From Streptomyces atratus (lineage in GTDB: Bacteria; Actinomycetota; Actinomycetes; Streptomycetales; Streptomycetaceae): a stretch of 64,000 nt of DNA. The stretch spans positions 1 through 64,000 of the forward strand of contig NZ_BMRN01000029.1 in assembly GCF_014648655.1 (NCBI RefSeq), given 5' to 3'. The notes under the pieces were generated by a model that saw only the letters and a program-made list of their open reading frames with translations, made no database searches and was not told where the DNA came from. Each line of letters starts with the position of its first letter. Position 1 is the stretch's first letter. A program made the translations under genes and the position numbers. Positions 49,911-59,695 of the stretch are shown here, in pieces.

Positions 49911-51596
49911 ATGTCAGACATTCCCAGCAGCGCGCTCCCCCGTCAGGTCGCCGACACCTACGTCGACGCATTCATCGAACTCGACCCGATCGCCGGCACC
50001 TATCTTGGTGTTGCGGAGAGTTCGCGCCGCCTTCCCGATTTCTCCCCCGCGGGGCAGGAAGCTCGTGCCGAGCTCGCACGCACCACCCTGGCGAAGCTCG
50101 ATGCCGCCGAGCAGTTGCCCGGCGCGGACAGCGATGCCGAGCGCCGCTGCGGCCGCCTGCTGCGTGAGCGCCTCACGGCGGAACTCGCCGTCCATGAGGC
50201 CGATGAGGGGCTGCGTACGGTCTCCAACCTCGCCTCCCCGGCGCACAGCATCCGTGAGGTGTTCACGGTGACGCCGACCGAGACCGACGAGGACTGGGCG
50301 GCGGTCGTGGACAGGCTGCGAGCGGTTCCCGCCGCGCTGGAGGGTTATCGCGAGTCGCTCGCGCTCGGCCTGGAGCGCAAACTGTTCGGCGGACCGCGCG
50401 CCACGGCCACCTTCATCGACCAGCTCGACGAGTGGTCCGGCGACGGCGGGACGGGATTCTTCCAGGAATTCGCTGCCGCCGGCCCGGCGTCTGTGCGTAC
50501 CGATCTGGACGACGGCGCCCGCCGTGCCACCGAGTCGGTCGCGGCGCTGCGCGACTGGATGCGCGATGTGTACGCCCCCGCGGTCGAGGGTGCGCCGGAC
50601 ACGGTGGGCCGTGAGCGGTACGCGCGCTGGTCACGCTACTTCAACGGCACCGACCTGGACCTCGACGAGGCGTACGCCTACGGCTGGTCCGAATACCACC
50701 GGCTGCTCGCCGAGATGAGGACCGAGGCCGAGAAGGTCCTGCCCGGCGCGGGTCCCTGGGAGGCGCTGGCCCATCTGGATGTGCACGGCAAGCACATCGA
50801 AGGGGTCGATGAGGTCCAGGCCTGGCTGCAGAGTCTGATGGACGAGGCGATCGAGGCCCTCGACGGCACTCACTTCGAACTCGCCGAACGGGTACGGAAG
50901 GTGGAGTCCCGCATCGCGCCGCCCGGCGGCGCCGCGGCCCCGTATTACACGGGCCCGTCCGAGGACTTCTCGCGCCCCGGCCGCACCTGGCTGCCCACCA
51001 TGGGCGAGACCCGCTTCCCGGTGTACGACCTGGTCTCCACCTGGTACCACGAGGGTGTGCCGGGCCACCACCTGCAGATCGCCCAGTGGACGCATGTCGC
51101 CGACAGCCTCTCCCGCTACCAGGCGTCGATCGGCGGTGTCAGCGCCAATGCCGAGGGGTGGGCGCTGTACGCGGAGCGGCTCATGGACGAACTCGGCTTC
51201 CTGCCGGACGCCGAGCGCCGCCTCGGCTATCTGGACGCGCAGATGATGCGGGCCTGCCGGGTGATCGTGGACATCGGTATGCACGCGGAGATGGAGATCC
51301 CCGCGGACTCCCCGTTCCACCCCGGCGAGCGGTGGACCCCTGAGCTGGCCCAGGAGTTCTTCGGCAACCACAGCGGCCGTCCGGCCGACTTCGTGGAGAG
51401 CGAACTCACCCGCTATCTCTCGATGCCGGGGCAGGCCATCGGTTACAAGCTGGGCGAACGCGCCTGGCTGCTCGGCCGGGAGAACGCCCGCAAGGCACAC
51501 GGTGACGCGTTCGACGCCAAGGCCTGGCACATGGCCGCCCTGTCGCAGGGGCCGCTCGGACTCGACGATCTCGTGGATGAGCTGTCCAAGCTCTGA
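49911..51596 (+). CDS. DUF885-family metallopeptidase-like protein
   Basis: 561 residues, cytosolic. The DUF885 signature WYHEGVPGHHLQIAQW at about residues 379-394 resembles the HExxH zinc site of M3-like peptidases, with a downstream ANAEGWALYAERLMDELG helix carrying a probable third ligand Glu. The N-terminal half is helical (VADTYVDAFIELDPIAGTYLG). Substrates of this widespread family are poorly known. It follows the Lrp gene on the same strand after 47 bases. Confidence 0.87.
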   Translation: MSDIPSSALPRQVADTYVDAFIELDPIAGTYLGVAESSRRLPDFSPAGQEARAELARTTLAKLDAAEQLPGADSDAERRCGRLLRERLTAELAVHEADEGLRTVSNLASPAHSIREVFTVTPTETDEDWAAVVDRLRAVPAALEGYRESLALGLERKLFGGPRATATFIDQLDEWSGDGGTGFFQEFAAAGPASVRTDLDDGARRATESVAALRDWMRDVYAPAVEGAPDTVGRERYARWSRYFNGTDLDLDEAYAYGWSEYHRLLAEMRTEAEKVLPGAGPWEALAHLDVHGKHIEGVDEVQAWLQSLMDEAIEALDGTHFELAERVRKVESRIAPPGGAAAPYYTGPSEDFSRPGRTWLPTMGETRFPVYDLVSTWYHEGVPGHHLQIAQWTHVADSLSRYQASIGGVSANAEGWALYAERLMDELGFLPDAERRLGYLDAQMMRACRVIVDIGMHAEMEIPADSPFHPGERWTPELAQEFFGNHSGRPADFVESELTRYLSMPGQAIGYKLGERAWLLGRENARKAHGDAFDAKAWHMAALSQGPLGLDDLVDELSKL

Positions 51597-51658
51597 CCCG
51601 CCTCTCGCCCCCTCCCCTCCTGCTTTTTCGGCACTCCTGATGGAACGTTCCGGCGGGA

Positions 51659-52117
51659 GTGACCGGGAGGGGGCACTCATCCGGCCCGGACGCCACCGAC
51701 TGGCGCATCCTCGATGTCCTGCAACGTGAAGGGCGCGCGACGTTCGCGGAGTTGGCGCGGGCGGTGGCGATGTCCCCGAGCGCCGTGACCGAGCGGGTGC
51801 GCAGACTGGAGCAGGCAGGGGTGATCAGCGGTTACGCCGCGGTGGTCGACCCCGACCGGCTCGGACTGCCGATTCTCGTTCTCGTACGGCTGCGCTGTCC
51901 GAACGGCAATTACAAGCCGTTCCACGATCTGCTCGACACGACTCCCGAGATCGTGGAGGCCCACCATGTCACCGGCGACGACTGTTTCGTGCTGAAGGTC
52001 ACCGCACGCTCGATGAGTCACCTGGAGGAGGTCTCGGGGAAGATCGGCGCCCTCGGCTCCGTGACCACGAGCGTCGTCTGCTCCTCGCCGCTCCCCCGGC
52101 GTGCCATCAGCCGCTGA
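51659..52117 (+). CDS. Lrp/AsnC-family transcriptional regulator
   Basis: 152 residues from GTG 51659. Helix-turn-helix WRILDVLQREGRATFAELAR and VAMSPSAVTERVRRLEQAG, then the RAM domain (VLVRLRCPNGNYKPFHDLL, AHHVTGDDCFVLKVTARS). It is only 51% or so like the other Lrp protein in this window by eye. No divergent partner gene is present. The stop overlaps the end of the convergent sbcC gene by 11 bases. Confidence 0.9.
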   Translation: MTGRGHSSGPDATDWRILDVLQREGRATFAELARAVAMSPSAVTERVRRLEQAGVISGYAAVVDPDRLGLPILVLVRLRCPNGNYKPFHDLLDTTPEIVEAHHVTGDDCFVLKVTARSMSHLEEVSGKIGALGSVTTSVVCSSPLPRRAISR

Positions 52118-55100
52118 CCTCGCCCGTGGTGCGGTGCCGTACCGCCGATCCGTGCCGCTCCTTCACCACTTCGAGCTGTGCGGGGATACGGCGGCGCAGG
52201 TCGGCGACATGGCTGACGATGCCGACGCTGCGGTCCCGCTCGCGCAGCGAGTCCAGTACGTCGAGCACCTCGTCGAGGGTCTGGTCGTCCAAACTGCCGA
52301 AGCCCTCGTCGATGAAGAGGGTGTCCAGGCGTACGCCGCCCGCCTCGTCGGTGACGACATCGGCGAGGCCGAGCGCGAGGGCGAGCGAGGCGAAGAATGT
52401 CTCGCCGCCCGAGAGCGTCGCCGTATCGCGCTCGCGGCCGGTCCACGCGTCGACGACATGCAGGCCGAGGCCCGACCTGCGGCCTCCGGTGCGGGCATCG
52501 GAGTGGACCAGCGTGTAGCGGCCGGACGACATGCGCTGCAGCCGTGCGGTGGCGGCTGCGGCGACCTGTTCGAGCCGGGCTGCGAGCACGTACGACTCCA
52601 GCCGCATCTTGCGTTCGTTGTCGGCGGAGGTACCGGCCGTGAGCCCGGCCAGCCGTGCCACCCGGTCGTACTCCTCGCGCAGCGGACCGAGCCTGCGCAC
52701 CTCGTCCGCGGCGCTGCGCGACAGCCGGTCGAGCTCGGCACAGCGCTCGCGTGCGGCGGCCAGTGCCGCGGAGGCGTCCCGCAGCTGCCGCTCGGCCATG
52801 TCGTGTGCGGTCCGCGCGACATCGACCTCGGCTCGCGGGCCGTCGGCTGCTGCTCGGGTCACGGTCTCGGCGAGACGGTCGGCAACGGCGGCCGCCTCGG
52901 ACTGCCAGGCGTCGATGAGACGCTGGAGTTCGCGCTGTTCGGCATCGGTGAGGAGGGTCGCGGCCGCGGCCTGCGGGGTGTCGAACCCGGCCCGGAACGC
53001 GGCGTCCGCGAGCCGGCCGTCGGCCTCCTTGCGGCGCTGTGCGGCCGTCTCCTCCTCCCGTACCGTCTCGGCGGCCTCGGCGAGCAGACCGACCCGGCGC
53101 TCCAGCAGCTCGGCGTGCTCGGCGACGCTGCCGGACTCACCGCGGGCCGTCGCCAACTCGGTCTCCAGTGCGATCTGTTCACGGTCCAGGCCTTCCCGCA
53201 GGGAAGTGCGGGCCGCGGCCCGGCGCTCGGCCAGCTGCCGGCTCTCGAGGCGCTCGGCCTGTTCCCGCTCGGCGGCTGCGAGGGCCTCGCGCGCCGCGTG
53301 CATACCGGCAGCGGACCGATGCGCCTGCGCATGCATGCGCGTCAACCGGTCGACGAGTGCGCCGAGTTCGGTGACGGTGGGGTCGGCGAGGGACTCGGTG
53401 GCGACACCCGGAAGGGGTTGCTCGGAGTCGGCCGCATCGATGGCAACCACCTCAGCCCCGGACACCGGCTGCCGCGCAGCCGAATCAGCGGCGACAACCC
53501 CGGCCAACCGCCCGGACACAGCCGGCTCGGCGGCATCGGCGCCGTCCCTCGGCTGCGGCACGGCCGCCTGTGCGGCAACCCGGGCCGCCATGTGCTTCTC
53601 GTGTACGACCCCGAGCTCCCGGTCCACCTCCGTGCGCGCCTCCTCGGCCCGCCGGTACGCGTCGAGAGCCCTCTCCTCGGTGGCCCGGTCGACATGCCCG
53701 TCGGCCGCGCGGGCGGGCTTGGGGTGGTCGGCCGAGCCGCACACCTTGCAGTCCTCGCCGTCCACCAGCTCCGCAGCCAGCTCTGCGGCGATGTCGCGCA
53801 GTCGTCGTTCGCGAAGCTCCAGCCACGACTCATGGGCACCCGAGGCCTGCTCACGGGCTGCGGCCAGCCGCTCGGCGGCGGCCGACGCCTGGATGGCCAG
53901 CGCGTCGCGGCGGCGGGCCGCTTCCAACCGTGCACGGGCCGGCTCCAGCCGCCCGGCGAGCTGTTCGGCTCGAGTGGCGGCTTCCTGGGCCTCCTCGATG
54001 CGTGCCCGCAGGTCGTGGCGTGTCGATTCCCAACCGGCCAGCCAGCCTCTCGCCTCGTGGATCAGCTCGTCGTCGGCCCGGGCCTGGCGCTCCAGTCCGG
54101 CCCGCTCGGCGTCGATCTCCGCGCTGCGCCGCTCGGCGCGCTTCGCGGCGTCGAGCCCGCCGAGCTTCTGCCGCAGGCTTCGCTCCAGTTCCGCCAGTTG
54201 TTCGGCACCGGCGTCGCCCAGAGTGTCGGGCAGCAGTGCACGGGCGCGGTCACGGGCATCGCGGGCCGTGCGGTAAGCACGCTCGGCATCGTCGCGCAGC
54301 TCCAGTGCGGGGGCGACGAGGTCTGCCTTGCGGGCCCGCGCCAGCCGTTCGTGGTGTCGGTCGTGGTCGGGGCGGCCGACTTCGACTGCGGTGGCGCGTC
54401 GCTGCGTCTCCTCGTAACGCTGCTGGAGTCCGGCGAGTTCGCGCTCGCTGTCGAGGGCCAGGCGTGCGGCCGACTGCCGGCCTTCGGCCATGGCCAGTAC
54501 GGACTCGGCGATGTCGAGCCGTTCCCGGGCGCTGCTGCGGGCCGTCGCGGCCCACTCCAGCACACCCTCGGCGAGCCCCGGTTCGCCGGGCTGGATGTCG
54601 GGCAGCGGCGATTCGCTAAAGGCCGGTCCGGCGGCCTGGGCGATCCGCTGGGCGACCGCGAGGATGCGTTCGTCCCCGGCCCTGACCTGTGCTTCGGCGG
54701 TACGGCGCAGCTCGGCCAGGCGCTCCTCGACCGCGGCGAACCGGCGGGTGTCGAAGAGCCTGCCGAGCAGTTTGCCGCGCGCCTCGGCATCGGCGCGCAG
54801 GAAGCGTGCGAAGTCACCCTGCGGCAGGAGCACCACCTGGCAGAACTGGTCCCGGCTCATCCCGATGAGCTGGGTGATCTCCTCGCCGATCTCCTGGTGC
54901 GAGCGGCTCAGCGGCTGCCAGCCGTCGTCGGGGTCGTACTCCCGCAGCCGGCTCTGGGCCTTCTCCGTCGTGAAGCCGTTGCCCTTCTTCTTGGGGCGGG
55001 GCTGTGCGGGGCTCCGGGTGACTTCGAGGCGCCGGCCTCCGACGGTCAGTTCCAGCTTGACCTCGGTGGGGAGGTCTGCCGGGGCGTGGTCGCTGCGCAG

Positions 55101-55298
55101 CGAGGTGCCGGGGCTCTGGCGGGCGCCGGGCACCGCGCCGTAGAGGCCGTAGCAGACGGCGTCGAGGACCGAGGTCTTTCCGGCACCGGTCGGCCCGTGC
55201 AGCAGAAAGAGCCCGGCCGAGGAGAGTGCGTCGAAGTCGATGTCCTGCGTGGCGCCGAACGGCCCGAAGGCGGTGAGGCTGAGCCTGTGGAGTCTCAA
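52107..55298 (-). CDS. sbcC: Exonuclease subunit SbcC
   Basis: 1063 residues. An SMC-like ATPase with N-terminal Walker A LLHGPTGAGKTSVLDAV, a long coiled coil, a zinc hook DCKVCGSADHPK in the middle, the signature LSGGETFFASLALALGL and Walker B TLFIDEGFGSLD. With SbcD it cuts hairpins and DNA-end structures in replication and repair. TTG 55298 overlaps the sbcD stop as TTGA, implying coupled translation. Long open frames on the opposite strand are shadows of this gene. Confidence 0.95.
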   Translation of the reverse strand: MRLHRLSLTAFGPFGATQDIDFDALSSAGLFLLHGPTGAGKTSVLDAVCYGLYGAVPGARQSPGTSLRSDHAPADLPTEVKLELTVGGRRLEVTRSPAQPRPKKKGNGFTTEKAQSRLREYDPDDGWQPLSRSHQEIGEEITQLIGMSRDQFCQVVLLPQGDFARFLRADAEARGKLLGRLFDTRRFAAVEERLAELRRTAEAQVRAGDERILAVAQRIAQAAGPAFSESPLPDIQPGEPGLAEGVLEWAATARSSARERLDIAESVLAMAEGRQSAARLALDSERELAGLQQRYEETQRRATAVEVGRPDHDRHHERLARARKADLVAPALELRDDAERAYRTARDARDRARALLPDTLGDAGAEQLAELERSLRQKLGGLDAAKRAERRSAEIDAERAGLERQARADDELIHEARGWLAGWESTRHDLRARIEEAQEAATRAEQLAGRLEPARARLEAARRRDALAIQASAAAERLAAAREQASGAHESWLELRERRLRDIAAELAAELVDGEDCKVCGSADHPKPARAADGHVDRATEERALDAYRRAEEARTEVDRELGVVHEKHMAARVAAQAAVPQPRDGADAAEPAVSGRLAGVVAADSAARQPVSGAEVVAIDAADSEQPLPGVATESLADPTVTELGALVDRLTRMHAQAHRSAAGMHAAREALAAAEREQAERLESRQLAERRAAARTSLREGLDREQIALETELATARGESGSVAEHAELLERRVGLLAEAAETVREEETAAQRRKEADGRLADAAFRAGFDTPQAAAATLLTDAEQRELQRLIDAWQSEAAAVADRLAETVTRAAADGPRAEVDVARTAHDMAERQLRDASAALAAARERCAELDRLSRSAADEVRRLGPLREEYDRVARLAGLTAGTSADNERKMRLESYVLAARLEQVAAAATARLQRMSSGRYTLVHSDARTGGRRSGLGLHVVDAWTGRERDTATLSGGETFFASLALALGLADVVTDEAGGVRLDTLFIDEGFGSLDDQTLDEVLDVLDSLRERDRSVGIVSHVADLRRRIPAQLEVVKERHGSAVRHRTTGEVSG

Positions 55299-56461
55299 CG
55301 GTTCACCTCGCGCACGCTGTCGTCCACCCGCACATGGTCGAAGGCGCCGCGCAGCACCGTTCTCTCCCGCTCGTCCGCTGCGGAACCGCCCCGCACATGT
55401 GCCACGAAGTCCTCCGCGATCTGCTGGTCGTCGCGCCCCTTGAGGCGCTGTGCGTACGAGGCGAGCGGGTCGTCGGGGGCCCGGTCGGGTTCGAATACGA
55501 GACTGAGTGTGTGCGGGAACCGCTCGACGAGGCGAGCCATGGGCTCGACCGGGCGCACCGGGTCGGTGAGCGTGGCCTCCACCCAGGATTCCCGGTACTG
55601 CTCCAGCGCGGGGTCGTCGATGAGGGTGTCGAGGCGGCCGCGGAGTCTGGCGAGCGGGCGGGGCACCGGGCAGTCGATGCGCTCGGCGCCGATCGTTCCC
55701 GAGGCGTCGAGGTCGATCAGCCACATCGTCTTGCGGTGGGCGGCCTCGGAGAAGGAGTACGCGAGCGGCGAGCCCGAGTAGCGGACCCGATCGGTGACGG
55801 TCTGGCAGCCGTGCAGATGCCCGAGCGCCACGTAGTCGACGCCGTCGAAGACTCCGGCGGGTACGGCAGCCACCCCGCCGACGGTGATGTCGCGCTCGCT
55901 GTCGCTGGGCTCGCCGCCCGCGACGAAGGCGTGGGCGAGCACCACGGACCGGGTGGTGTCCGGGCGGCTCGCAAGGTCGGCGCGTACCCGGTCCATGGCT
56001 GCTGTCAGCACCGCCTCGTGCCCGGCGCGCTCCGCCTTGAAGACGTCCTTCACCAGGGCCGGTTCCAGGTAGGGCAGCCCGTAGAACGCCACGTCGCCGT
56101 GTGCATCGGGCAGGACGACGGGGGTGGCGCAGTGGGCGGGGTCGGTACGCAGATGGATTCCGGCCCGCCCGATCAGGCCCGCGCCGACGCCCAGCCTGCG
56201 TGCGGAGTCGTGGTTCCCGGAGATCATCACGGTGGGCACCCCGGCGGCGGCGAGCCGGTGCAGTGCGTCGTCGAAGAGTTCGACCGCGGACAGCGGCGGG
56301 ACTGCCCTGTCGTACACATCACCCGCGACGAGGACCGCGTCCACCTCGTTCTCGCGCACCGTCGCCACCAGGTGGTCCAGGTACGCGGCCTGGGCTTCGA
56401 GCAGGGAGACCCGGTGGAACGACCGCCCCAGGTGCCAGTCCGATGTGTGCAGAATTCTCAA
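55295..56461 (-). CDS. sbcD: Exonuclease subunit SbcD
   Basis: 388 residues from TTG 56461, with GGAG about 9 bases upstream. A calcineurin-type phosphoesterase with the full motif set: HTSDWHLGRSF, VLVAGDVYDRAVPP, MISGNHDSARRL, VLAHAFVAGG and ALGHLHGCQTV. It is the Mn-dependent nuclease of the SbcCD complex and first gene of the sbcD-sbcC operon. The C-terminal region is the usual capping and SbcC-binding part. Confidence 0.95.
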   Translation of the reverse strand: MRILHTSDWHLGRSFHRVSLLEAQAAYLDHLVATVRENEVDAVLVAGDVYDRAVPPLSAVELFDDALHRLAAAGVPTVMISGNHDSARRLGVGAGLIGRAGIHLRTDPAHCATPVVLPDAHGDVAFYGLPYLEPALVKDVFKAERAGHEAVLTAAMDRVRADLASRPDTTRSVVLAHAFVAGGEPSDSERDITVGGVAAVPAGVFDGVDYVALGHLHGCQTVTDRVRYSGSPLAYSFSEAAHRKTMWLIDLDASGTIGAERIDCPVPRPLARLRGRLDTLIDDPALEQYRESWVEATLTDPVRPVEPMARLVERFPHTLSLVFEPDRAPDDPLASYAQRLKGRDDQQIAEDFVAHVRGGSAADERERTVLRGAFDHVRVDDSVREVNR

Positions 56462-56641
56462 GAGCCGGCTCCGACCTGCATTGTTCTCTTTCTCCGCCCC
56501 CGGGGCCCATGTCTGCCTCGCACCGCGATCACACCGGGCCGTCGCGCGCCCTCGTCGTCTGCACCGACCACGCCGACACCGGCGAGCCCCGGTTTCCTCA
56601 CCGACCACAGTCTCCCACCACCGCCGACCGTCGCCGGGACT

Positions 56642-57589
56642 TCAGCCGAGAAGATCGATCCGGGTTCCTACCGAGAGCCGTTCCGCCTGCCGGTACGCGT
56701 CCCAGGCGACGGCCAGGTCCTGCCAGGGGAGCCCGACGGGTGCGTAGACGGAGCGGGTCGTGCCGCAGGTGCGGCCGGGATGCGCGCCGCCGAGCAGTTC
56801 GCCGAGGGTGGCGTCCGCGGCGGTGGCCGGCAGTCCCGCTGCGGCGAGGGCGCCCATCGCCGCGGCCTGCTCACGGTCGTCGACGACGAGGAGGGCAGCG
56901 GCGAGCAGGTCGGCGGAGAGTTCCTGCTTGCCGGGTTCATCGGCGCCGAGCGTGGTGAAGTGCTGTCCGGGGCGGCTGTCGGCAAGGTTCAGCACGGGTG
57001 CGCGCGACCAGGTGGAGAGCAGGACGACATCCGTGGCCGCAGCGATTTCGGTCGCGGAGCCGAGGACCCGGCCGTGGTGCCGGGCGGCGAATTCCGCTGC
57101 GCGTCCCGGATCGGTGTCGTGCACCACGAGATCGCAAAAGCTCCGCAGGCTCCGGAGTCCGCGGACCATGATCTCGGCCTGTGCGCCCGCGCCGACGACG
57201 CCCAGCACCGCTTCGCCCGCAGGGTCAGGAGCGGCGATGACATGAGTACCGAGGGCAGCGGCCAGTCCGGTCCGCCATGCCGTGACGGTGGCGGAGTCGA
57301 GAAGGGCGAGGAGTTCGCCGTCCCGGCCGCTGTGCAGACAGATCACACCACGCAGCGCCGGCCGGGCACCCGGGAACTTGGCATTGACCTTGACGGTGTA
57401 CGCATCAATGCCTGGCAGCAGCCCGGGTATCAGAACCGTCGCCGTGCCCGGGAAGGGAAGATCCGTGCGCACGCGCTGCCCGGTGACCGTCGAGGAATCG
57501 GCTTGGCGAAACCCCTCGCGCAGGGCCTTCAGTGAGGCTTCCGGATCGAGGACGGCCAAGAGATCACTGCTGGTCAGGAGTCGGGTCAT
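56642..57589 (-). CDS. Ornithine cyclodeaminase/mu-crystallin-family protein
   Basis: 315 residues. An NAD(P)-binding Rossmann segment GVVGAGAQAEIMVRGL at about 129-144 and the conserved VKVNAKFPGARPALRG and LLDSATVTAWRTGLAAAL place it in the OCD/CRYM family, whose members make proline, reduce ketimines or dehydrogenate amino acids. Specificity is not evident. It stands alone between sbcD and the YigZ gene, all on the minus strand with gaps of 80-180 bases. Confidence 0.87.
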   Translation of the reverse strand: MTRLLTSSDLLAVLDPEASLKALREGFRQADSSTVTGQRVRTDLPFPGTATVLIPGLLPGIDAYTVKVNAKFPGARPALRGVICLHSGRDGELLALLDSATVTAWRTGLAAALGTHVIAAPDPAGEAVLGVVGAGAQAEIMVRGLRSLRSFCDLVVHDTDPGRAAEFAARHHGRVLGSATEIAAATDVVLLSTWSRAPVLNLADSRPGQHFTTLGADEPGKQELSADLLAAALLVVDDREQAAAMGALAAAGLPATAADATLGELLGGAHPGRTCGTTRSVYAPVGLPWQDLAVAWDAYRQAERLSVGTRIDLLG

Positions 57590-57669
57590 GCGCCCATTGT
57601 CCGTGGGGCGGATCAGGCCCCGGCAGCACCCGGGGCCCCGGAGACAACTGTGGGGACATGGAGACCCGG

Positions 57670-58296
57670 TCAGGCGTCCCCGTACGCCTCGCCGCCCAGT
57701 TCCAGCTCGGCCTCACCCGCTGTCGCGTCCGCCAGCCAGCCTCGGAACCCCTCGACATCGGCGTCCGGCAGCCCGATCTCGATGACGACAGCCTCCGCGT
57801 AGCGGACCTCGCGGACACTCCGCCCGGTGGCTCGCAGGTCGTTCTCCAGCTTGCCCGCGCGCTCATGGCCGACGGTGATCGTGGCAAGGCGGAACCGCTG
57901 CCGGATGATGGTGCCGAGTTCGTCGAGGGCCTCCCCGACCACTCCCCCGTATGCCCGGATCAGTCCGCCCGCACCGAGCTTCACACCGCCGTAGTAGCGG
58001 GTGACGACGGCCACGACGTACCGCATCTCACGGCGTGTCAGCATCTGCAGCATGGGTACGCCCGCGGTGCCACCGGGTTCTCCGTCGTCGCTCGCCTTCT
58101 GTACGGAGGCATCGGCGCCGATCACGTAGGCGAAGCAGTTGTGGGTGGCGGTCGGGTGTTCCCTGCGGATGCGTGCGACGAAGTCCTGCGCCTCCTGCTC
58201 GGTGGCGGCGGGGGCGAGCGCGCAGATGAAGCGCGACCTGTTGATCTCGGTCTCGTGCACGCCCGCTCGGGCGACTGTCCGGTACTGCTCCTGCAT
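57670..58296 (-). CDS. YigZ/IMPACT-family protein
   Basis: 208 residues. The UPF0029/IMPACT N-terminal domain shows NRSRFICALAPAATEQEA, a SDDGEPGGTAG loop and VVTRYYGGVKLGAGGLIRAYG; a ferredoxin-like DUF1949 domain makes up the C-terminus. YigZ-type proteins are thought to act near translation or stress regulation but have no firm activity. Length is typical. Confidence 0.9.
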   Translation of the reverse strand: MQEQYRTVARAGVHETEINRSRFICALAPAATEQEAQDFVARIRREHPTATHNCFAYVIGADASVQKASDDGEPGGTAGVPMLQMLTRREMRYVVAVVTRYYGGVKLGAGGLIRAYGGVVGEALDELGTIIRQRFRLATITVGHERAGKLENDLRATGRSVREVRYAEAVVIEIGLPDADVEGFRGWLADATAGEAELELGGEAYGDA

Positions 58297-58354
58297 CCGG
58301 CCACCCTATGCCCCGGCCGGGAATGGTCCGGGGCCACTGTCCGTTGTGCCGATC

Positions 58355-58765
58355 ATGTACGCAGACGCAGAGACGATCCGCAGGATTCTCCGGGACACGG
58401 GCGAGACCTGGGCGGTGGTGGGCCTGTCCAACAACCGGTCGCGCGCGGCCTACGGCGTCGCCGAGGTGCTCCAGCGCTTCGGCAAGCGGGTGGTCCCGGT
58501 GCACCCGAAGGCGGAGCGGGTCCATGGCGAGGACGGCTACTCCTCGCTGGCCGACATACCGTTCCCGGTCGACGTGGTGGACGTCTTCGTCAACAGTGAA
58601 CTTGCCGGCGGCGTGGCCGACGATGCGGTGGCGGCGGGCGCGAAGGCGGTCTGGTTCCAGCTCGGCGTGGTGGACGCCGAGGCGTACGACCGCACGCGGG
58701 CGGCCGGTCTCGACATGGTCATGGACCGCTGCCCGGCCATCGAGATTCCCGCGCTGAGCCGGTAG
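58355..58765 (+). CDS. CoA-binding domain protein (YccU-like)
   Basis: 136 residues from ATG 58355. A single CoA_binding Rossmann domain: WAVVGLSNNRSRAAYGV, KRVVPVHPKAERVHGE, VDVVDVFVNSEL and KAVWFQLGVVDAEAY. It matches small stand-alone proteins of succinyl-CoA-synthetase-like fold of unknown role. It is divergent from the YigZ gene with 58 bases between starts. Confidence 0.88.
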   Translation: MYADAETIRRILRDTGETWAVVGLSNNRSRAAYGVAEVLQRFGKRVVPVHPKAERVHGEDGYSSLADIPFPVDVVDVFVNSELAGGVADDAVAAGAKAVWFQLGVVDAEAYDRTRAAGLDMVMDRCPAIEIPALSR

Positions 58766-58838
58766 CCGCCGCACCCCCGTCTCTCGTCCGAATGTGCGTG
58801 GTGTCACACTCGGCGCCCGGCTGGGAGAATGACCCGTT

Positions 58839-59690
58839 GTGAGTACTACGACTGAGCCGACCGTCCGCCACAGCCGAACCGCGCTGGCCGGGCAACTGTC
58901 CGAGCTGGGCGTGGAGCGGAACGGCGTCCTCCTGGTGCATGCGTCGATGCGTGCCGTGGGGTCGGTGAGCGGCGGGGTCCGGGCGGTGGTCGCTGCGTTA
59001 CGGGACGCCCTCGGCGAGCACGGCACCCTCGTCGTCCCGGCCTTCACCCCGGAGAACTCCGACACCTCCCCGCACTACCTCGATCGGGTGCGCGGTCTCA
59101 CCGACCGAGCCCGGGACGCCGTTCGGGCGAGCATGCCGCCCTTCGACCCGGCGACGTCGGCCGCACCGTCGATGGGCCGCCTCGCGGAGGCCGTGCGGCT
59201 CACCGCGGGGGCGGCGCGCAGCGTCCACCCGCAGACATCCTTCGCCGCGCTCGGCCTCTCGGCCCGGAAACTGGTGGCGCACCACCGCCCCGACTGCCAC
59301 CTCGGCGAGGACTCCCCATTGGCCCGGCTCTACGACCTGCGGGCCCAAGTGCTCCTGCTGGGCACCGGGTTCGGCACCTGCACCGCATTCCATCTCGGCG
59401 AGTACCGGATGCCTGCCGCGCCCCGCCGCACCTATCGCTGCGTGGTGACGTCCGGGGGCCGGCGCCAGTGGTGGGAGTACGAGGACGTCGCGCTGGACGA
59501 CAGCGACTTCGCGGCCCTGGGAGCGGACTTCGCCCGCACAAACAACGGTGCGACTGTCCGCATCGGCCCGGTGGGGTCAGCAACGAGTCGGCTCTTCCGC
59601 TTCACCGACGCCGTCGACTTCGCGGCCCGCTGGCTGTCCTCGCATCGGGACGGAGCGCCTGTTCAGGCCCTCTGCCGAGCGCACGGCTGA
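58839..59690 (+). CDS. AAC(3)-type aminoglycoside N-acetyltransferase-like protein with a TTA codon
   Basis: 283 residues from GTG 58839, with GGGAGA upstream. The antibiotic_NAT fold is clear: VLLVHASMRAVGSVSGG, TLVVPAFTPENSDTS, RSVHPQTSFAALG and GTCTAFHLGEYRMP. AAC(3) enzymes acetylate the 3-amino group of aminoglycosides; chromosomal members can have other amine substrates. Codon 54 (58998-59000) is TTA, implying bldA-dependent, developmentally late translation. No antibiotic biosynthesis genes are nearby. The convergent YbaK gene ends 5 bases after its stop. Confidence 0.9.
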   Translation: MSTTTEPTVRHSRTALAGQLSELGVERNGVLLVHASMRAVGSVSGGVRAVVAALRDALGEHGTLVVPAFTPENSDTSPHYLDRVRGLTDRARDAVRASMPPFDPATSAAPSMGRLAEAVRLTAGAARSVHPQTSFAALGLSARKLVAHHRPDCHLGEDSPLARLYDLRAQVLLLGTGFGTCTAFHLGEYRMPAAPRRTYRCVVTSGGRRQWWEYEDVALDDSDFAALGADFARTNNGATVRIGPVGSATSRLFRFTDAVDFAARWLSSHRDGAPVQALCRAHG

Positions 59691-59695
59691 GAACC

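Noticed and set aside
52101..55781. Plus-strand open frame of 1226 codons
   Set aside because: Antisense to sbcC, whose Walker A, zinc hook and Walker B motifs are unambiguous.
58839..59690. Aminoglycoside biosynthetic or resistance cluster
   Set aside because: The AAC(3)-like gene is surrounded by housekeeping genes; no biosynthetic genes are in the window.
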